This document shows, one piece after another, positions 17,181-26,563 of a stretch of 60,944 nucleotides of DNA (position 1 is its first letter; each line of letters starts with the position of its first letter). The position numbers and the translations under genes are program-made. The notes under the pieces were generated by a model that saw nothing but the letters and a program-made list of their open reading frames with translations, made no database searches and was not told the DNA's origin. The DNA comes from Eubacterium minutum ATCC 700079 (GTDB taxonomy: Bacteria > Bacillota > Clostridia > Peptostreptococcales > Anaerovoracaceae), in the NCBI GenBank assembly GCA_003433295.1, contig CP016202.1, forward strand, positions 139,703 to 200,646, written 5' to 3'.

Positions 17181-18167
17181 ATTCTCCAAGAACTCTCTTA
17201 CAAACAGATTTATCTCAAGGTTGTTTTCGGAAGAATCGGCTTTGGCAATCAGATACCCGGCCTCAAACGCAGGGTATCTTTTTAATTCTTCCAAAGAAGC
17301 TGCGGGCAGAAGCTTTTGAACGTCGATCACATGTACGCCTTTTGCCGGGGTCTCGGCAGGGATGCTGATATCGATCCGGTTGCTTGCGGAAGACGACATT
17401 ACCGTGTACGGTTTCTCGTCGGTCGGAAATGAGATGTAGTCAAAAGGTTTTTTGAGACAGGATGCGGTTATGTCGATAGCGGAGGAATTTACGCTTATAG
17501 CATCTACCATGTAATCTCCCGCGATAAAGCCGACCCTGGACATGGCTCTGTGGAAGTCCGTTTTCTCAATCACCGGAATGAGTTTCGCGAGCTGGATGAT
17601 ATCGTCGCTGTTATGAAGCAGAATCTCATCTTCGAGACGCCTGCTGCGCGCATTGAGATATTCCTCATACATGGCGACACTTTCGGCACCGGAAATTTTA
17701 TCGCTGCGCTTATCGGAGATACCCATGTAATATTCAAGGTTCTTTTGCCTGAGTGAACCTATGAGTCGCTTTATATCCGAATAATGCTTTACAAGATTGT
17801 ATATATCAAGATGGATCGCGGTTATGGCGTTTGCGTCAACGCCGTATTTCCCGGCTCTCGTCCGGAGAAAGGGGAGATCGAACGAGGCTCCGTTGTAGGT
17901 TACGATGAGATCTGCCCGCGATAGGGCCTCTATCGTGCTTTCAACAACATTCCGCTCGTCGCCGATACTGTCCGCGAAGTATTGCATGCAGGTTGCGGGC
18001 TCTTTCGGTGAAAGAAAAACTATTCCCGAAAGAATGAGTTTATCGCGATTCGGGTATAAACCGGTGGTTTCAATATCAAAGACCGCGATTCGACTCTCTC
18101 TGAAATACATTTCAAACGCTTTGCTGCCATAAACTTTACAGTCAACTCTTTTGTTTATCGTCTTCAT
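17166..18167 (-). CDS. YprB-like ribonuclease H-fold 3'-5' exonuclease
   Basis: A 333-residue protein with a DEDD-type exonuclease core. The first motif is VFDIETTGLYP (about residues 30-40). TYNGASFDLPFL follows as the second, and a later HNSDDIIQLAKL segment fits the third acidic motif. This matches the YprB ribonuclease H-like family, whose role in the cell is poorly defined. The C-terminal third has no recognised domain. The start at ATG 18167 is set by GAGGA eight bases upstream. It converges on the Mrp gene and overlaps its end by 15 bases. Confidence 0.82.
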   Translation of the reverse strand: MKTINKRVDCKVYGSKAFEMYFRESRIAVFDIETTGLYPNRDKLILSGIVFLSPKEPATCMQYFADSIGDERNVVESTIEALSRADLIVTYNGASFDLPFLRTRAGKYGVDANAITAIHLDIYNLVKHYSDIKRLIGSLRQKNLEYYMGISDKRSDKISGAESVAMYEEYLNARSRRLEDEILLHNSDDIIQLAKLIPVIEKTDFHRAMSRVGFIAGDYMVDAISVNSSAIDITASCLKKPFDYISFPTDEKPYTVMSSSASNRIDISIPAETPAKGVHVIDVQKLLPAASLEELKRYPAFEAGYLIAKADSSENNLEINLFVREFLENLSIF

Positions 18168-18198
18168 AATGTTTTCCTCATTGCTTCTGAATAGCAAA

Positions 18199-18280
18199 AT
18201 AGACCGCAGGGGTGCAGTCTATCTTGCTCAAAAGGGGTATCGGGATTAGAGATTAATAAGGTTATCAGGGGGATAACCTT
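18199..18280. promoter_or_regulatory. two hairpins between divergent genes
   Basis: Between the exonuclease gene and the Nudix gene lie two inverted repeats. ATAGAC (18199-18204) with GTCTAT (18217-18222) is followed by TTTT on the minus strand and could be an attenuator-like hairpin in the exonuclease leader. AAGGTTATC (18258-18266) with GATAACCTT (18272-18280) is a perfect 9-bp palindrome with a 5-base centre and looks more like an operator. No regulator gene lies nearby. The remainder to 18424 is AT-rich with no clear promoter. Confidence 0.35.
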
Positions 18281-18424
18281 GAGTAGAGTATATACCACTT
18301 TAAAATAATAATCAAGAGAAAAAGAACAAAAAAATAGTAAAATTTATGATAATTTTTGATTTTAAATTTGGTTTACATGTGATAGAATATTGTAAAGTGA
18401 AATTCGGAAGTGAGAAGAGGGCGT

Positions 18425-18988
18425 ATGGTATTTGAAGAGAAAACGATAAACTCGGAATATGTTTTTAAAGGTAAACTTATAAAGGTCAAGAGGGATATCG
18501 TGACGACCGTCAACGGCGAATCGGTCAGAGAACTCGTTGAGCACCGGGACGGCGCTGTCATTATGGCACTTAAACCCGACGGAAAACTGATCATGGAACG
18601 TCAGTTCAGAAAACCGGTGGAAACCGTGGTATTTGAAGCACCCGCAGGGAAAATAGATGAGGGGGAAACGCCGGAAGAAGCGGCGCTCAGAGAGTTGAAA
18701 GAAGAAACGGGTTACACGGCAGGCGCCATCAGACTGCTCACTTCGATGTGGCCGTCTGTGGGTTTTCTTGATGAAAAATTATATATATATTTATGCACGA
18801 ACCTTGAGGCGGGCGAAACGGAGCTTGATGAAAATGAAGCGATAGATATTGAGGAGCATCACGTGGATGATCTTTTTGATATGGTGCTGTCCGGAAAAAT
18901 TACGGACGCAAAGACACAGATAGGCATTCTTATGGTGAAAGCCTTAATTGACAAAGGAGAACTTGCGGAGTATCTGCAGGGTATTTAG
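18425..18988 (+). CDS. Nudix hydrolase, ADP-ribose pyrophosphatase type
   Basis: 187 residues. The Nudix box GKIDEGETPEEAALRELKEE (about residue 75 on) contains the GX5EX7REXXEE pattern and is followed by TGY. The residues before it (VVFEAPAG) match the ADP-ribose pyrophosphatase branch. The reaction would be ADP-ribose to AMP and ribose 5-phosphate. ATG 18425 is chosen because GAAGAGG lies just upstream; a GTG at 18410 is in frame but lacks one. It ends two bases before the xerD-like gene, the order nudF-xerD common in Clostridia. Confidence 0.9.
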   Translation: MVFEEKTINSEYVFKGKLIKVKRDIVTTVNGESVRELVEHRDGAVIMALKPDGKLIMERQFRKPVETVVFEAPAGKIDEGETPEEAALRELKEETGYTAGAIRLLTSMWPSVGFLDEKLYIYLCTNLEAGETELDENEAIDIEEHHVDDLFDMVLSGKITDAKTQIGILMVKALIDKGELAEYLQGI

Positions 18989-18990
18989 TT

Positions 18991-19896
18991 ATGGAAGTAA
19001 ATAAGTTTTTGGATTACATAAAAACGGCAAAGAAAGTTTCTCCGAATACCGTGTCGGCATATAAACAGGATATCATGGCGTTTGAAAAGTTTCTGCATGC
19101 CGAGGGGATTGCGGACTTTTCAGATGCCGCAAACACTCAGGTGGTGTCATATTTACTGGAACTTAAGAATGCGGGCAAGTCAAAGGCGACCGTGAACAGA
19201 AAACTTGCTTCAATACGGGCTTTTTACAGGTATCTTCTAAAGGAGGGCGAAATAAAGGAAAATCCCACAGAGGGGATCAAATCGCCTAAAATTTCAAGGA
19301 AAGAGATTTCATTTTTGAGCATAGCCGAGGTGGAAAAACTCCTTGAAACGCCGGACGACTCGATTAAAGGCAAGAGGGACAGGGCGATGCTTGAATTGCT
19401 GTACGCAACGGGGATTCGCGTGAGTGAGATTATCGAACTGACGGTAGCGGACATGAATCTTACGATGGGATTTGTAAAGTGCAACGGAAATCACGGCAGG
19501 GCCAGAATAGTACCTATGGGAGTTCCGGCACGCAATGCGGTGGAGGCTTATCTGGCGGACAGCAGGCCGGCGCTCATAAGAGAAAACGACAAAGGACCGG
19601 AAAGCCCGTTCTTTGTCAATTATATGGGAGAAGGATTCACAAGGCAGGGATTTTGGAAAATCCTGAAGCACTACGGAGAAGCCGCGGATTTGCAGGAAAA
19701 ACTTACACCTCAGACACTGAGAAACTCTTTTGCCATGCACATGGTTCAGAACGGAATAGACATGAAGTCGCTTCAGGAACTGATGGGTCACGAGGATATA
19801 ATAGCCACACAAGTATATTTTGAACATATGAGAAAACGAATAAAAGATGTGTACGACAAGACGCATCCGCGGGCATTATCTGTGGCAGGGAGCTGA
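18991..19896 (+). CDS. xerD: XerD-like tyrosine recombinase with altered catalytic residues
   Basis: A 301-residue protein with the SAM-like N-terminal domain (1-85) and the C-terminal catalytic domain of XerC/XerD recombinases, which resolve chromosome dimers at dif. Arg143 (GIRVSE), Arg244 (TLRNS), His267 (MGHED) and the Tyr276 nucleophile (QVYFEH) are in place. Two usual residues differ: the lysine of the GKG turn appears as Asn165 in CNGNHGRARIVP, and the first histidine of HxLRH is Gln241 (PQTLRNSFA). The C-terminal THPRA is typical of clostridial XerD. It starts two bases after the Nudix gene. It may be a reduced-activity XerD, or one member of a pair with another XerC. Confidence 0.85.
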   Translation: MEVNKFLDYIKTAKKVSPNTVSAYKQDIMAFEKFLHAEGIADFSDAANTQVVSYLLELKNAGKSKATVNRKLASIRAFYRYLLKEGEIKENPTEGIKSPKISRKEISFLSIAEVEKLLETPDDSIKGKRDRAMLELLYATGIRVSEIIELTVADMNLTMGFVKCNGNHGRARIVPMGVPARNAVEAYLADSRPALIRENDKGPESPFFVNYMGEGFTRQGFWKILKHYGEAADLQEKLTPQTLRNSFAMHMVQNGIDMKSLQELMGHEDIIATQVYFEHMRKRIKDVYDKTHPRALSVAGS

Positions 19897-19984
19897 CATG
19901 CGGACTTGCGTGCCTGTTTGGTGAGCTGACATTGCAGGATTACATTCAGGATTCCCTGCGACGTGATTTGCCTGAAAAAAATCC

Positions 19985-20014
19985 TTGCGACACTGCATTG
20001 AGCTGTGATAGAAT
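19985..20014 (+). promoter_or_regulatory. rplS promoter
   Basis: TTGCGA (19985-19990), an 18-base spacer and an extended -10 TGATAGAAT (box TAGAAT 20009-20014). Predicted transcription starts near 20021, leaving a leader of about 170 bases before rplS. Confidence 0.55.
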
Positions 20015-20020
20015 GATGGG

Positions 20021-20190
20021 CGTAGTACGGACGTTCCTCTGAATGAGGCGCACGACGTTGCATGGATACTTGCCGGCACATGAATGAATTTCAGGATTTG
20101 ACCGTGCAGGAAGTTTGAGACGTCATTTATCTGCGCGTAGAGAGGGCTCGAGTGCATTTACGAACGTCTATGAGGGAAGGAGGAAAAATC
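20021..20190 (+). promoter_or_regulatory. long 5' leader of rplS, possible autoregulatory site
   Basis: About 170 untranslated bases precede rplS. GACGTTC (20030-20036) can pair with GAACGTC (20162-20168), which ends a few bases before the AGGAGG ribosome binding site, so the leader could fold into a closed structure next to the start. L19 mRNA leaders are known in several bacterial groups. I cannot match this one to a described consensus. Confidence 0.35.
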
Positions 20191-20529
20191 ATGAATGCGA
20201 TTGATGCGGTAACTCAAGATTATCTTAAGAAAGATATCCCGGACTTTGGTGTAGGTGATACGGTTCGCGTACACATCAAGATCAAAGAAGGAAACAGAGA
20301 GAGAATACAGATCTTTGAAGGTTTTGTTCTGAAACGCCAGAACGGTGGAGTCGGAGAAACTTTTACGGTTAGAAGGATCGCTTCCGGCATAGGCGTGGAA
20401 AAGACATTTCCGCTGCATTCGCCGTGGGTAGCCAAAATCGAGGTCACACGCAAAGGTAAGGTCAGAAGAGCAAAGCTTCATTACATGCGCGGTAGGACAG
20501 GTAAGGCTGCAAAGATCAAATCAAGGTAG
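20191..20529 (+). CDS. rplS: 50S ribosomal protein L19
   Basis: 112 residues with the full L19 sequence ([16 protein letters not shown], then [12 protein letters not shown] and the end [18 protein letters not shown]). It sits at the 30S/50S interface of the ribosome. ATG 20191 is set by AAGGAGG seven bases before; the longer frame to 20152 is not homologous. The order rplS-ylqF-rnhB is conserved in Firmicutes, but the usual rimM and trmD are not upstream here. Confidence 0.97.
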   Translation: MNAIDAVTQDYLKKDIPDFGVGDTVRVHIKIKEGNRERIQIFEGFVLKRQNGGVGETFTVRRIASGIGVEKTFPLHSPWVAKIEVTRKGKVRRAKLHYMRGRTGKAAKIKSR

Positions 20530-20541
20530 AGATAATCACCG

Positions 20542-20565
20542 GGGACCGCAAGGTCCCTTTTATAT
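20542..20565 (+). terminator. partial terminator after rplS
   Basis: GGGACC (20542-20547), loop GCAA, GGTCCC (20552-20557), then TTTTATAT. The T-run is short, so read-through into ylqF is likely. Confidence 0.6.
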
Positions 20566-20576
20566 AGCATGGAACT

Positions 20577-21422
20577 ATGGATATAAGAAAGATAAACTGG
20601 TATCCGGGACATATGAAAAAGACCGGAGAAATGATAAAAGACAATTTAAAACTGGTGGATGTCGTTGTCGAGGTTATAGATGCCAGAATTCCCGAATCCG
20701 GAAGGAACCCGACCGTGAAAAAACTCATAGGCGATAAGCCGGAAATCATAGTCTTAAATAAGGTGGATCTTGCGGATCCGGCTGAAACTTTGAGATGGAA
20801 TGAAAAGTTCGGAAAAGAGAACCTAAAATCGGTGAATTTTAACGGGATCACGGGAAAGGGGACGGAAGAACTGTACTCGGCTCTTGAAGATATTAAAACC
20901 TCGATTTTAAAAAACGGCATGAGCAGATCGCTGAGAATTATGGTGGTAGGCGTTCCGAACACGGGAAAATCATCTCTGATAAACAGACTGACAGGAAGAA
21001 AAAGTACGCAGACCGGAGACAGACCGGGTGTGACCAGAGGGAAACAATGGCTCACTCTCTCAAACGGGATGCAGCTTTTGGATACGCCGGGTATCTTGTG
21101 GCCCAAGTTCGAAGATCCCGATGTCGGATTGAAACTCGCTTACTGCGGCAGTATAAAAGAAGAAATCCTGGATGTGGCGGAACTGGCACTGTCTTTTATA
21201 GAGATGATGCGCTCCGACTATCCCGGACTATTGGCGGAAAGGTATAAGCTTAACTCTCTCGGAGAAAGCGCATTGGAAACGATGGAAGCGATCGCGCTGA
21301 AAAGGGGATTCATACTTTCGGGAAAGCGGATCGATTATCAGAGATGCGCACGGACCGTCATGGATGAATTCCGTTCTGGGAAAACAGGTAGAATTACATT
21401 GGAAAAGGCGCGTACGGTGTAA
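20577..21422 (+). CDS. ylqF: ribosome biogenesis GTPase YlqF/RbgA
   Basis: 281 residues with circularly permuted GTPase motifs: G4 NKVDLAD near residue 61, then G1 GVPNTGKSS near 125, then G3 LDTPG near 168. It helps the late assembly of the 50S subunit. The start WYPGHMKK segment (residues 7-14) is the family hallmark. There is no good ribosome binding site before ATG 20577; the gene probably relies on coupling from rplS. Confidence 0.95.
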   Translation: MDIRKINWYPGHMKKTGEMIKDNLKLVDVVVEVIDARIPESGRNPTVKKLIGDKPEIIVLNKVDLADPAETLRWNEKFGKENLKSVNFNGITGKGTEELYSALEDIKTSILKNGMSRSLRIMVVGVPNTGKSSLINRLTGRKSTQTGDRPGVTRGKQWLTLSNGMQLLDTPGILWPKFEDPDVGLKLAYCGSIKEEILDVAELALSFIEMMRSDYPGLLAERYKLNSLGESALETMEAIALKRGFILSGKRIDYQRCARTVMDEFRSGKTGRITLEKARTV

Positions 21423-21486
21423 GCATTGACAGATAAAGCCGCGGCTTTAAACGCGAATTGATTGAAGTGAAACGGAATGTAGGCTG

Positions 21487-22245
21487 ATGACTAAAAAGGA
21501 AAGAGAAAAATACCTGCAAAAAAGACTGTTTGAAATGCAGGAATTTGAGAGAGAACTTCATCTTCAGGGTATTAAGTATATCGGCGGCGTAGATGAGGCG
21601 GGACGCGGTCCGCTTGCGGGGCCCGTAGTCGCGGCATGCGTTGTTTTGCCGCAGGACTTTGATGTTCTCGGTGTAGATGATTCAAAAAAACTGACAGAGA
21701 AAAAAAGGGAGATCCTGTATGATAAGATTGTTGAAAAAGCCGTTGCCTACGGTGTGAGCATGGAAGATGCGGATGTCATTGACAGTATCAATATATTGCA
21801 GGCGACAAAATCTGCCATGCGGAAAGCGGTCGTAAAAGCGAATAATATGCTCGCGGAGAAAAATCCCGGCGCCGTACGCTTTGCCCGCGCAGACAAATCT
21901 GACGTGGCAGCCGGCGAAGCGATCAGCATAGAACATCTGCTCATAGATGCGATAAAACTTGAGAATTTCAATGTTTCACAGACGGCGATAGTGAAGGGGG
22001 ACAGTAAAAGTCTCAGTATAGCGGCAGCTTCGATAATCGCAAAAGTTTACAGAGATAGAGTTATGGTAAACTATGCCGCGAAGTATCCGGGATACCTCTT
22101 CGAGAAGAACAAAGGATACGGAACCAAGGCACACTATGATGGGATTGAAGAAAACGGTATTACGCCGATACACAGGCGCAGCTTTTTAAAAAAATTCCGG
22201 GATCATCATGGGACCATCATGGGAAAATCGGATGATAAAATATGA
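21487..22245 (+). CDS. rnhB: ribonuclease HII
   Basis: 252 residues. The catalytic DEAGRGPLAGP motif is near residues 36-46, followed by VDDSKKLTEKKRE and the SIIAKVYRDR helix. It removes misincorporated ribonucleotides and RNA primers from DNA. There is an N-terminal helical extension of about 30 residues, common in Firmicutes RNase HII, and a central stretch (about residues 132-145) somewhat longer than usual. It follows ylqF by 64 bases. Confidence 0.95.
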   Translation: MTKKEREKYLQKRLFEMQEFERELHLQGIKYIGGVDEAGRGPLAGPVVAACVVLPQDFDVLGVDDSKKLTEKKREILYDKIVEKAVAYGVSMEDADVIDSINILQATKSAMRKAVVKANNMLAEKNPGAVRFARADKSDVAAGEAISIEHLLIDAIKLENFNVSQTAIVKGDSKSLSIAAASIIAKVYRDRVMVNYAAKYPGYLFEKNKGYGTKAHYDGIEENGITPIHRRSFLKKFRDHHGTIMGKSDDKI

Positions 22246-22319
22246 TCGGTGACTGTCCGATAAGTCCTCATCGCACTTATCGGCGCATTCACGTATTGAT
22301 GAGATGAAAAGGAGGGAAA

Positions 22320-23999
22320 ATGGAAATTAAAACCGATATTCAGATAGCACAGGAAGCGGATCTTAAACCGATTAGGAAAATCTCCGAGAGTATAGGTATT
22401 GAGGAGAAATATCTTGAACTTTACGGGAACTATAAGGCGAAAATAGATTACAATATGTTATCAAAAGTGAAGGATCGCGAGGACGGAAAACTTATACTGG
22501 TCACGGCGATTTCCCCCACACCTGCGGGAGAAGGAAAGACGACGACTTCGGTGGGACTTGCCGATGCCATACACCGTCTCGGCAAAAATGTTATGGTCGC
22601 ATTGCGCGAACCTTCTCTTGGACCCGTATTCGGAATTAAGGGCGGAGCTGCGGGAGGCGGATACGCTCAGGTGGTTCCGATGGAGGATATAAACCTACAC
22701 TTCACGGGCGATATGCATGCTATAGGTGTTGCAAACAATCTCATAGCGGCAATGCTTGACAATCATATACAGCAAGGCAATATATTGGGCATCGACCCGC
22801 GGCGTATCACGTGGAAAAGGGTCATGGACATGAACGACAGGCAGCTCAGGGACATCATCGACGGGCTTGGAGGAAAGATGAGCGGAATGCCCCGCGAAGA
22901 CGGTTTTGATATTACCGTGGCAAGTGAGATAATGGCGATTCTGTGTCTTTCAAAAGACATAGTCGATTTGAAAGAAAAGGTTGCAAGAATAATAGTCGGA
23001 TACAACTATGAGGATAAACCCGTAACGGTGGCTGATCTTCAGGCGCAGGGGGCTGTTGCCGCTCTGCTGAAAGATGCGCTCAAACCCAATCTGGTTCAGA
23101 CGCTTGAGCACACGCCGGCATTTGTACACGGCGGTCCGTTTGCAAATATAGCTCACGGCTGCAATTCGATTATGGCAACCGCCATGGGTCTCAAACTTTC
23201 CGATTATGTTGTGACCGAGGCAGGTTTTGCTGCTGACCTGGGGGCCGAGAAATTTATAGACATAAAGTGCAGAAAAGCCGGTATTGCGCCATCCGCGTGC
23301 GTTCTCGTTGCAACGGTAAGAGCCCTTAAGTACCACGGAGGGGCGGATAAATCCGAACTCAATCATGAAAATCTCGATGCATTGGAGAAAGGTCTTCCGA
23401 ATCTACTGCAACATTTGGACAACCTCAGCAATGTATTCGGAGTTCCTACCGTCGTGGCAATAAATGCTTTCCCCACGGATACGGACGGGGAGATTGCGCT
23501 GATAGAAGAAAAATGCAGAGAATCGGGTGCGAAGGTGGTTCGCAGCGAGGTGTGGGAAAAAGGCGGCGAAGGCGGCATAAATCTCGCGAAAGAAGTTCTC
23601 GGACTTGCGGACAGAGGTCACAGAAAACTGGAATTTGCATATAACCTTCAGCAACCGGTAAAGGAAAAAATCCGTTGCATTGCCAAGAAAATATACAGAG
23701 CGAACGATGTCGTTTTCGAGAGCAAAGCGAGCAAGGCGATCAGGCAGATCGAGGACCTCGGATACGGTGATTTACCGATATGTATGGCGAAAACACAGTT
23801 CAGCTTTTCCGACGATCCGAAATTGCTTGGAGCACCGAGAGATTTTGAGATAATAGTTACGGAAGCCAAGGTGGATTCCGGAGCGGGATTTATAGTCGTG
23901 AAAACGGGGAACATTCTCACGATGCCCGGACTGCCGAAGTTGCCTGCGGCTGAGGGGATCGACATTGACAGTACGGGGAAAATCACGGGACTTTACTGA
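22320..23999 (+). CDS. fhs: formate-tetrahydrofolate ligase
   Basis: 559 residues, full length. It makes 10-formyl-tetrahydrofolate from formate, ATP and tetrahydrofolate in one-carbon metabolism. Conserved segments include the ATP loop [17 protein letters not shown] (about residues 66-82) and [26 protein letters not shown] precedes ATG 22320. The gene ends immediately next to the stop of the convergent acetylation cassette, with no bases between the two stop codons. Confidence 0.97.
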   Translation: MEIKTDIQIAQEADLKPIRKISESIGIEEKYLELYGNYKAKIDYNMLSKVKDREDGKLILVTAISPTPAGEGKTTTSVGLADAIHRLGKNVMVALREPSLGPVFGIKGGAAGGGYAQVVPMEDINLHFTGDMHAIGVANNLIAAMLDNHIQQGNILGIDPRRITWKRVMDMNDRQLRDIIDGLGGKMSGMPREDGFDITVASEIMAILCLSKDIVDLKEKVARIIVGYNYEDKPVTVADLQAQGAVAALLKDALKPNLVQTLEHTPAFVHGGPFANIAHGCNSIMATAMGLKLSDYVVTEAGFAADLGAEKFIDIKCRKAGIAPSACVLVATVRALKYHGGADKSELNHENLDALEKGLPNLLQHLDNLSNVFGVPTVVAINAFPTDTDGEIALIEEKCRESGAKVVRSEVWEKGGEGGINLAKEVLGLADRGHRKLEFAYNLQQPVKEKIRCIAKKIYRANDVVFESKASKAIRQIEDLGYGDLPICMAKTQFSFSDDPKLLGAPRDFEIIVTEAKVDSGAGFIVVKTGNILTMPGLPKLPAAEGIDIDSTGKITGLY

Positions 24000-25142
24000 T
24001 TAAGAATCACGGAGCATCATTTCAAGCGAGTTGTCGAGGAAAAAGGTGTTTGCATTGTAAAGAAACAGCACATCGGTGATACCGTTTGAAGCGATCAGAT
24101 CCTTCACACTGTCATAAAAATATCTGGGGTCTACGACCACTATGCGTTTATAATGCTGAGATAGAAACGGTATCATGCTGTTTGCATAAGAATCTTTTAT
24201 CAAAAGCAGATTTCGCTTGGAATCACAGGGTGTCTGTATCGTGTAGAGAGGATGGTTACTTCCTCCGAAAACGGTATAGGCATCCTTTTTTTTCAGGTTT
24301 TTCAACTGATAAAAGTTCGTGGTCTTCTTTTTTGTGTCGGCATAATATATAACGGAATTAATGTGGTTTTTCTTGTTTTCGGGCAGAAAAATTTTGATCT
24401 TGTCATCCAGTCCGTTGACGAAACCGCTTTTTGAATAGAGCGTTCCTTTGAAGTCCTTCTTCACCACGTATCCGTCGTAGCCGGGGATTTCGGTGAAGCC
24501 CATAGACTTTGCCGAATATTTATAGGCGATATAAGCCCCGTCGCTTGTCCAGTGATGATCGGTTCTGTAATAAAGCTGTACATTGTCTTTTTCCGCCGCG
24601 AATTTCCTGCGGATGTCTATGCATTTGTATCCGGATCTTGCGATTTTCCTATAGAATTCATCTATGTATCTGTTCTGATCTTTCAGACGTACGGTGTTTG
24701 GAAGTTTGTCGTGATAAACATTGGCCGCATTCGGCGCAAGCAGAAAGTACGTGGCAAGATGCTTGTGCTTTCTCCTGAAGAAATTAAGCGCATTCTCCGT
24801 GTTTGCGAAATGTTTTCCGGGAGCCGAGATTTCATCCATGAGATAGTTGTCCTTACACCTGTACACTCCGTTTGCTTCAAGTTTCCCCGCCAGAACGTCG
24901 GTTACGGATTTTAACCCGACAAACAGATCGCGGAAAGGAAACTGGTCGTTTACGTAGTCTTCCGTCTTACGTTCAAAACGGCCGTCGATGTATTTGCTTA
25001 TAGAAAAGGAGGGTTTCCCCTGCAGAACCCTGTTTTCAGACTCGGAGAATTTCCTGTCGTCGGAGAAGAGTATGCCGAAGAAGAATATTCCGAGCACGAG
25101 TATAAATATTATTGCGGTTATTTTTCCGGTTGAAAACTTCAT
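24000..25142 (-). CDS. DHHW/AlgX-like SGNH O-acetyltransferase
   Basis: 380 residues. An N-terminal membrane anchor (IIFILVLGIFFFGILF, about 10-25) is followed by an extracellular SGNH-like domain. The TDHHWTSDGA motif near residue 194 gives the family its DHHW name, and KDSYANS near 317 supplies the probable serine. Family members move acetyl groups to surface polysaccharides together with an MBOAT protein, as AlgX/AlgJ do with AlgI. GGAGGT lies before ATG 25142. It is the last gene of the four-gene minus-strand cassette, 17 bases after the MBOAT gene. Confidence 0.85.
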   Translation of the reverse strand: MKFSTGKITAIIFILVLGIFFFGILFSDDRKFSESENRVLQGKPSFSISKYIDGRFERKTEDYVNDQFPFRDLFVGLKSVTDVLAGKLEANGVYRCKDNYLMDEISAPGKHFANTENALNFFRRKHKHLATYFLLAPNAANVYHDKLPNTVRLKDQNRYIDEFYRKIARSGYKCIDIRRKFAAEKDNVQLYYRTDHHWTSDGAYIAYKYSAKSMGFTEIPGYDGYVVKKDFKGTLYSKSGFVNGLDDKIKIFLPENKKNHINSVIYYADTKKKTTNFYQLKNLKKKDAYTVFGGSNHPLYTIQTPCDSKRNLLLIKDSYANSMIPFLSQHYKRIVVVDPRYFYDSVKDLIASNGITDVLFLYNANTFFLDNSLEMMLRDS

Positions 25143-25159
25143 GGAGACCTCCGTCAATC

Positions 25160-26563
25160 TTAAAATCTGAAATATAAAAACGGGTTGTAGGAGTCATATA
25201 TCAGGTATCCCGCGGCTACCGTAAAGATACCCGTAAGAAAGACGATCTCCGCAAGCGGATATTTACCGGCGACTGTCTTGAAAGCGTCCATACCTTTTCG
25301 GGCGGCGATAAGACACGCGAGTAACATCAAAATGAGATTTGTTCTCAGCAGATAGATCGTTGTCATGTTTAGAAAATCAATTCCCGAAACTCCCGACAGT
25401 TGTTTTATATAGTCGAGTGCGGTCGGAAGATCTTTACTCGAAAAGAAGACCCAGCCGAGAATAACGATAAGACCGGTATACACATGTCTTATGACTGGTT
25501 TCAAACCTTGCAGATATTCCCCGTAGAGATATTTTTCGAGAATCAGAAGTATGCCGTAGTAAAGCCCCCAAACCACAAAGTTCCAACTTGCGCCGTGCCA
25601 GAGTCCCGTTAGAGCCCACACGATCAGAAGATTTACGATGTGGCGGCTTGCGGACACCCTGTTACCTCCGAGCGGAATGTACAGATATTCTCTGAACCAT
25701 GAGGAAAGCGAAATATGCCATCTTCTCCAGAACTCGGTGACACTTGCTGAAATATACGGATAATTGAAGTTCTCCTTGAACTTAAACCCGAACATTCTGC
25801 CCAGGCCGATTGCCATATCCGAGTAGCCGCTGAAATCAAAGTATAGTTGCAGCGTGTATGCCATGATACCGATCCACGATGTCATCACGGAACTTTCTGA
25901 TGCCGAAAGTCCTATAACAAACCGGTGAAGAACGCCTAAATTGTTCGCAAGGATTACTTTTTTCGCAAGTCCGAAGATGAATCTCCGCGCACCTTGACCG
26001 AACCGGTCGAGAGTGGTCGTCCTTTCGGACAACTGCTGTTCTATATCCTTATAATTTATTATCGGTCCTGCGATAAGCTGTGGAAACAGCGAGATGTACA
26101 GGGCGAAGTTCAAAAAGCTTTTCTGAGGTCTGACTTCGCTTTTATACACATCGATAACGTAAGAAAGTGCCTGGAATGTGTAGAAAGATATTCCCACAGG
26201 CAATGGCAGAGCAGTGTAGGATATGTTGCTGCCGAATATACCGTTGACGGTGTCCATCAGAAAGCCGAAGTACTTGAAGAAACACAGAATCGACAGATTT
26301 ACAAAAATCGTAAAGACGAAGTCGAGTTTTCCGCGTCCGCCTCTGATTTTCGCACGGACTATAATGTGTGCCATAAAGTAGTTGAAGAAAGAGGTGTATA
26401 TCATAAGCAAAACATACACAGGCTCACCCCAACTGTAGAATATAAGGCTGAATATCAAAAGAGCCGCATTCTTTGCGGGAAAATACTTTTTCGGGATTGC
26501 GTAATATATTATCAGCAACAAAGGCAGGAACAGAAAGATAAAAGAGGTACTGCTAAACAGCAT
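25160..26563 (-). CDS. MBOAT-family membrane O-acyltransferase (AlgI/PatA-like)
   Basis: 467 residues with about ten membrane segments. The family signature is GLWHGASWN near residue 321 with the catalytic histidine, and the upstream FWRRWHISLSSWFREYLYIP block is typical of AlgI, DltB and PatA. It transfers acyl groups across the membrane for attachment to a surface polymer. The polymer is unknown, and no dlt genes or alginate genes are present. AGGAGGTG precedes ATG 26563, which overlaps the end of the upstream gene by 11 bases. Confidence 0.92.
   Translation of the reverse strand: MLFSSTSFIFLFLPLLLIIYYAIPKKYFPAKNAALLIFSLIFYSWGEPVYVLLMIYTSFFNYFMAHIIVRAKIRGGRGKLDFVFTIFVNLSILCFFKYFGFLMDTVNGIFGSNISYTALPLPVGISFYTFQALSYVIDVYKSEVRPQKSFLNFALYISLFPQLIAGPIINYKDIEQQLSERTTTLDRFGQGARRFIFGLAKKVILANNLGVLHRFVIGLSASESSVMTSWIGIMAYTLQLYFDFSGYSDMAIGLGRMFGFKFKENFNYPYISASVTEFWRRWHISLSSWFREYLYIPLGGNRVSASRHIVNLLIVWALTGLWHGASWNFVVWGLYYGILLILEKYLYGEYLQGLKPVIRHVYTGLIVILGWVFFSSKDLPTALDYIKQLSGVSGIDFLNMTTIYLLRTNLILMLLACLIAARKGMDAFKTVAGKYPLAEIVFLTGIFTVAAGYLIYDSYNPFLYFRF

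Noticed and set aside
19890-19932. GAGCTGACAT direct repeat after xerD (19890 and 19923)
   Set aside because: Ten bases in two copies 33 bases apart is close to chance, and a possible dif-like role is not supported by a palindromic core.
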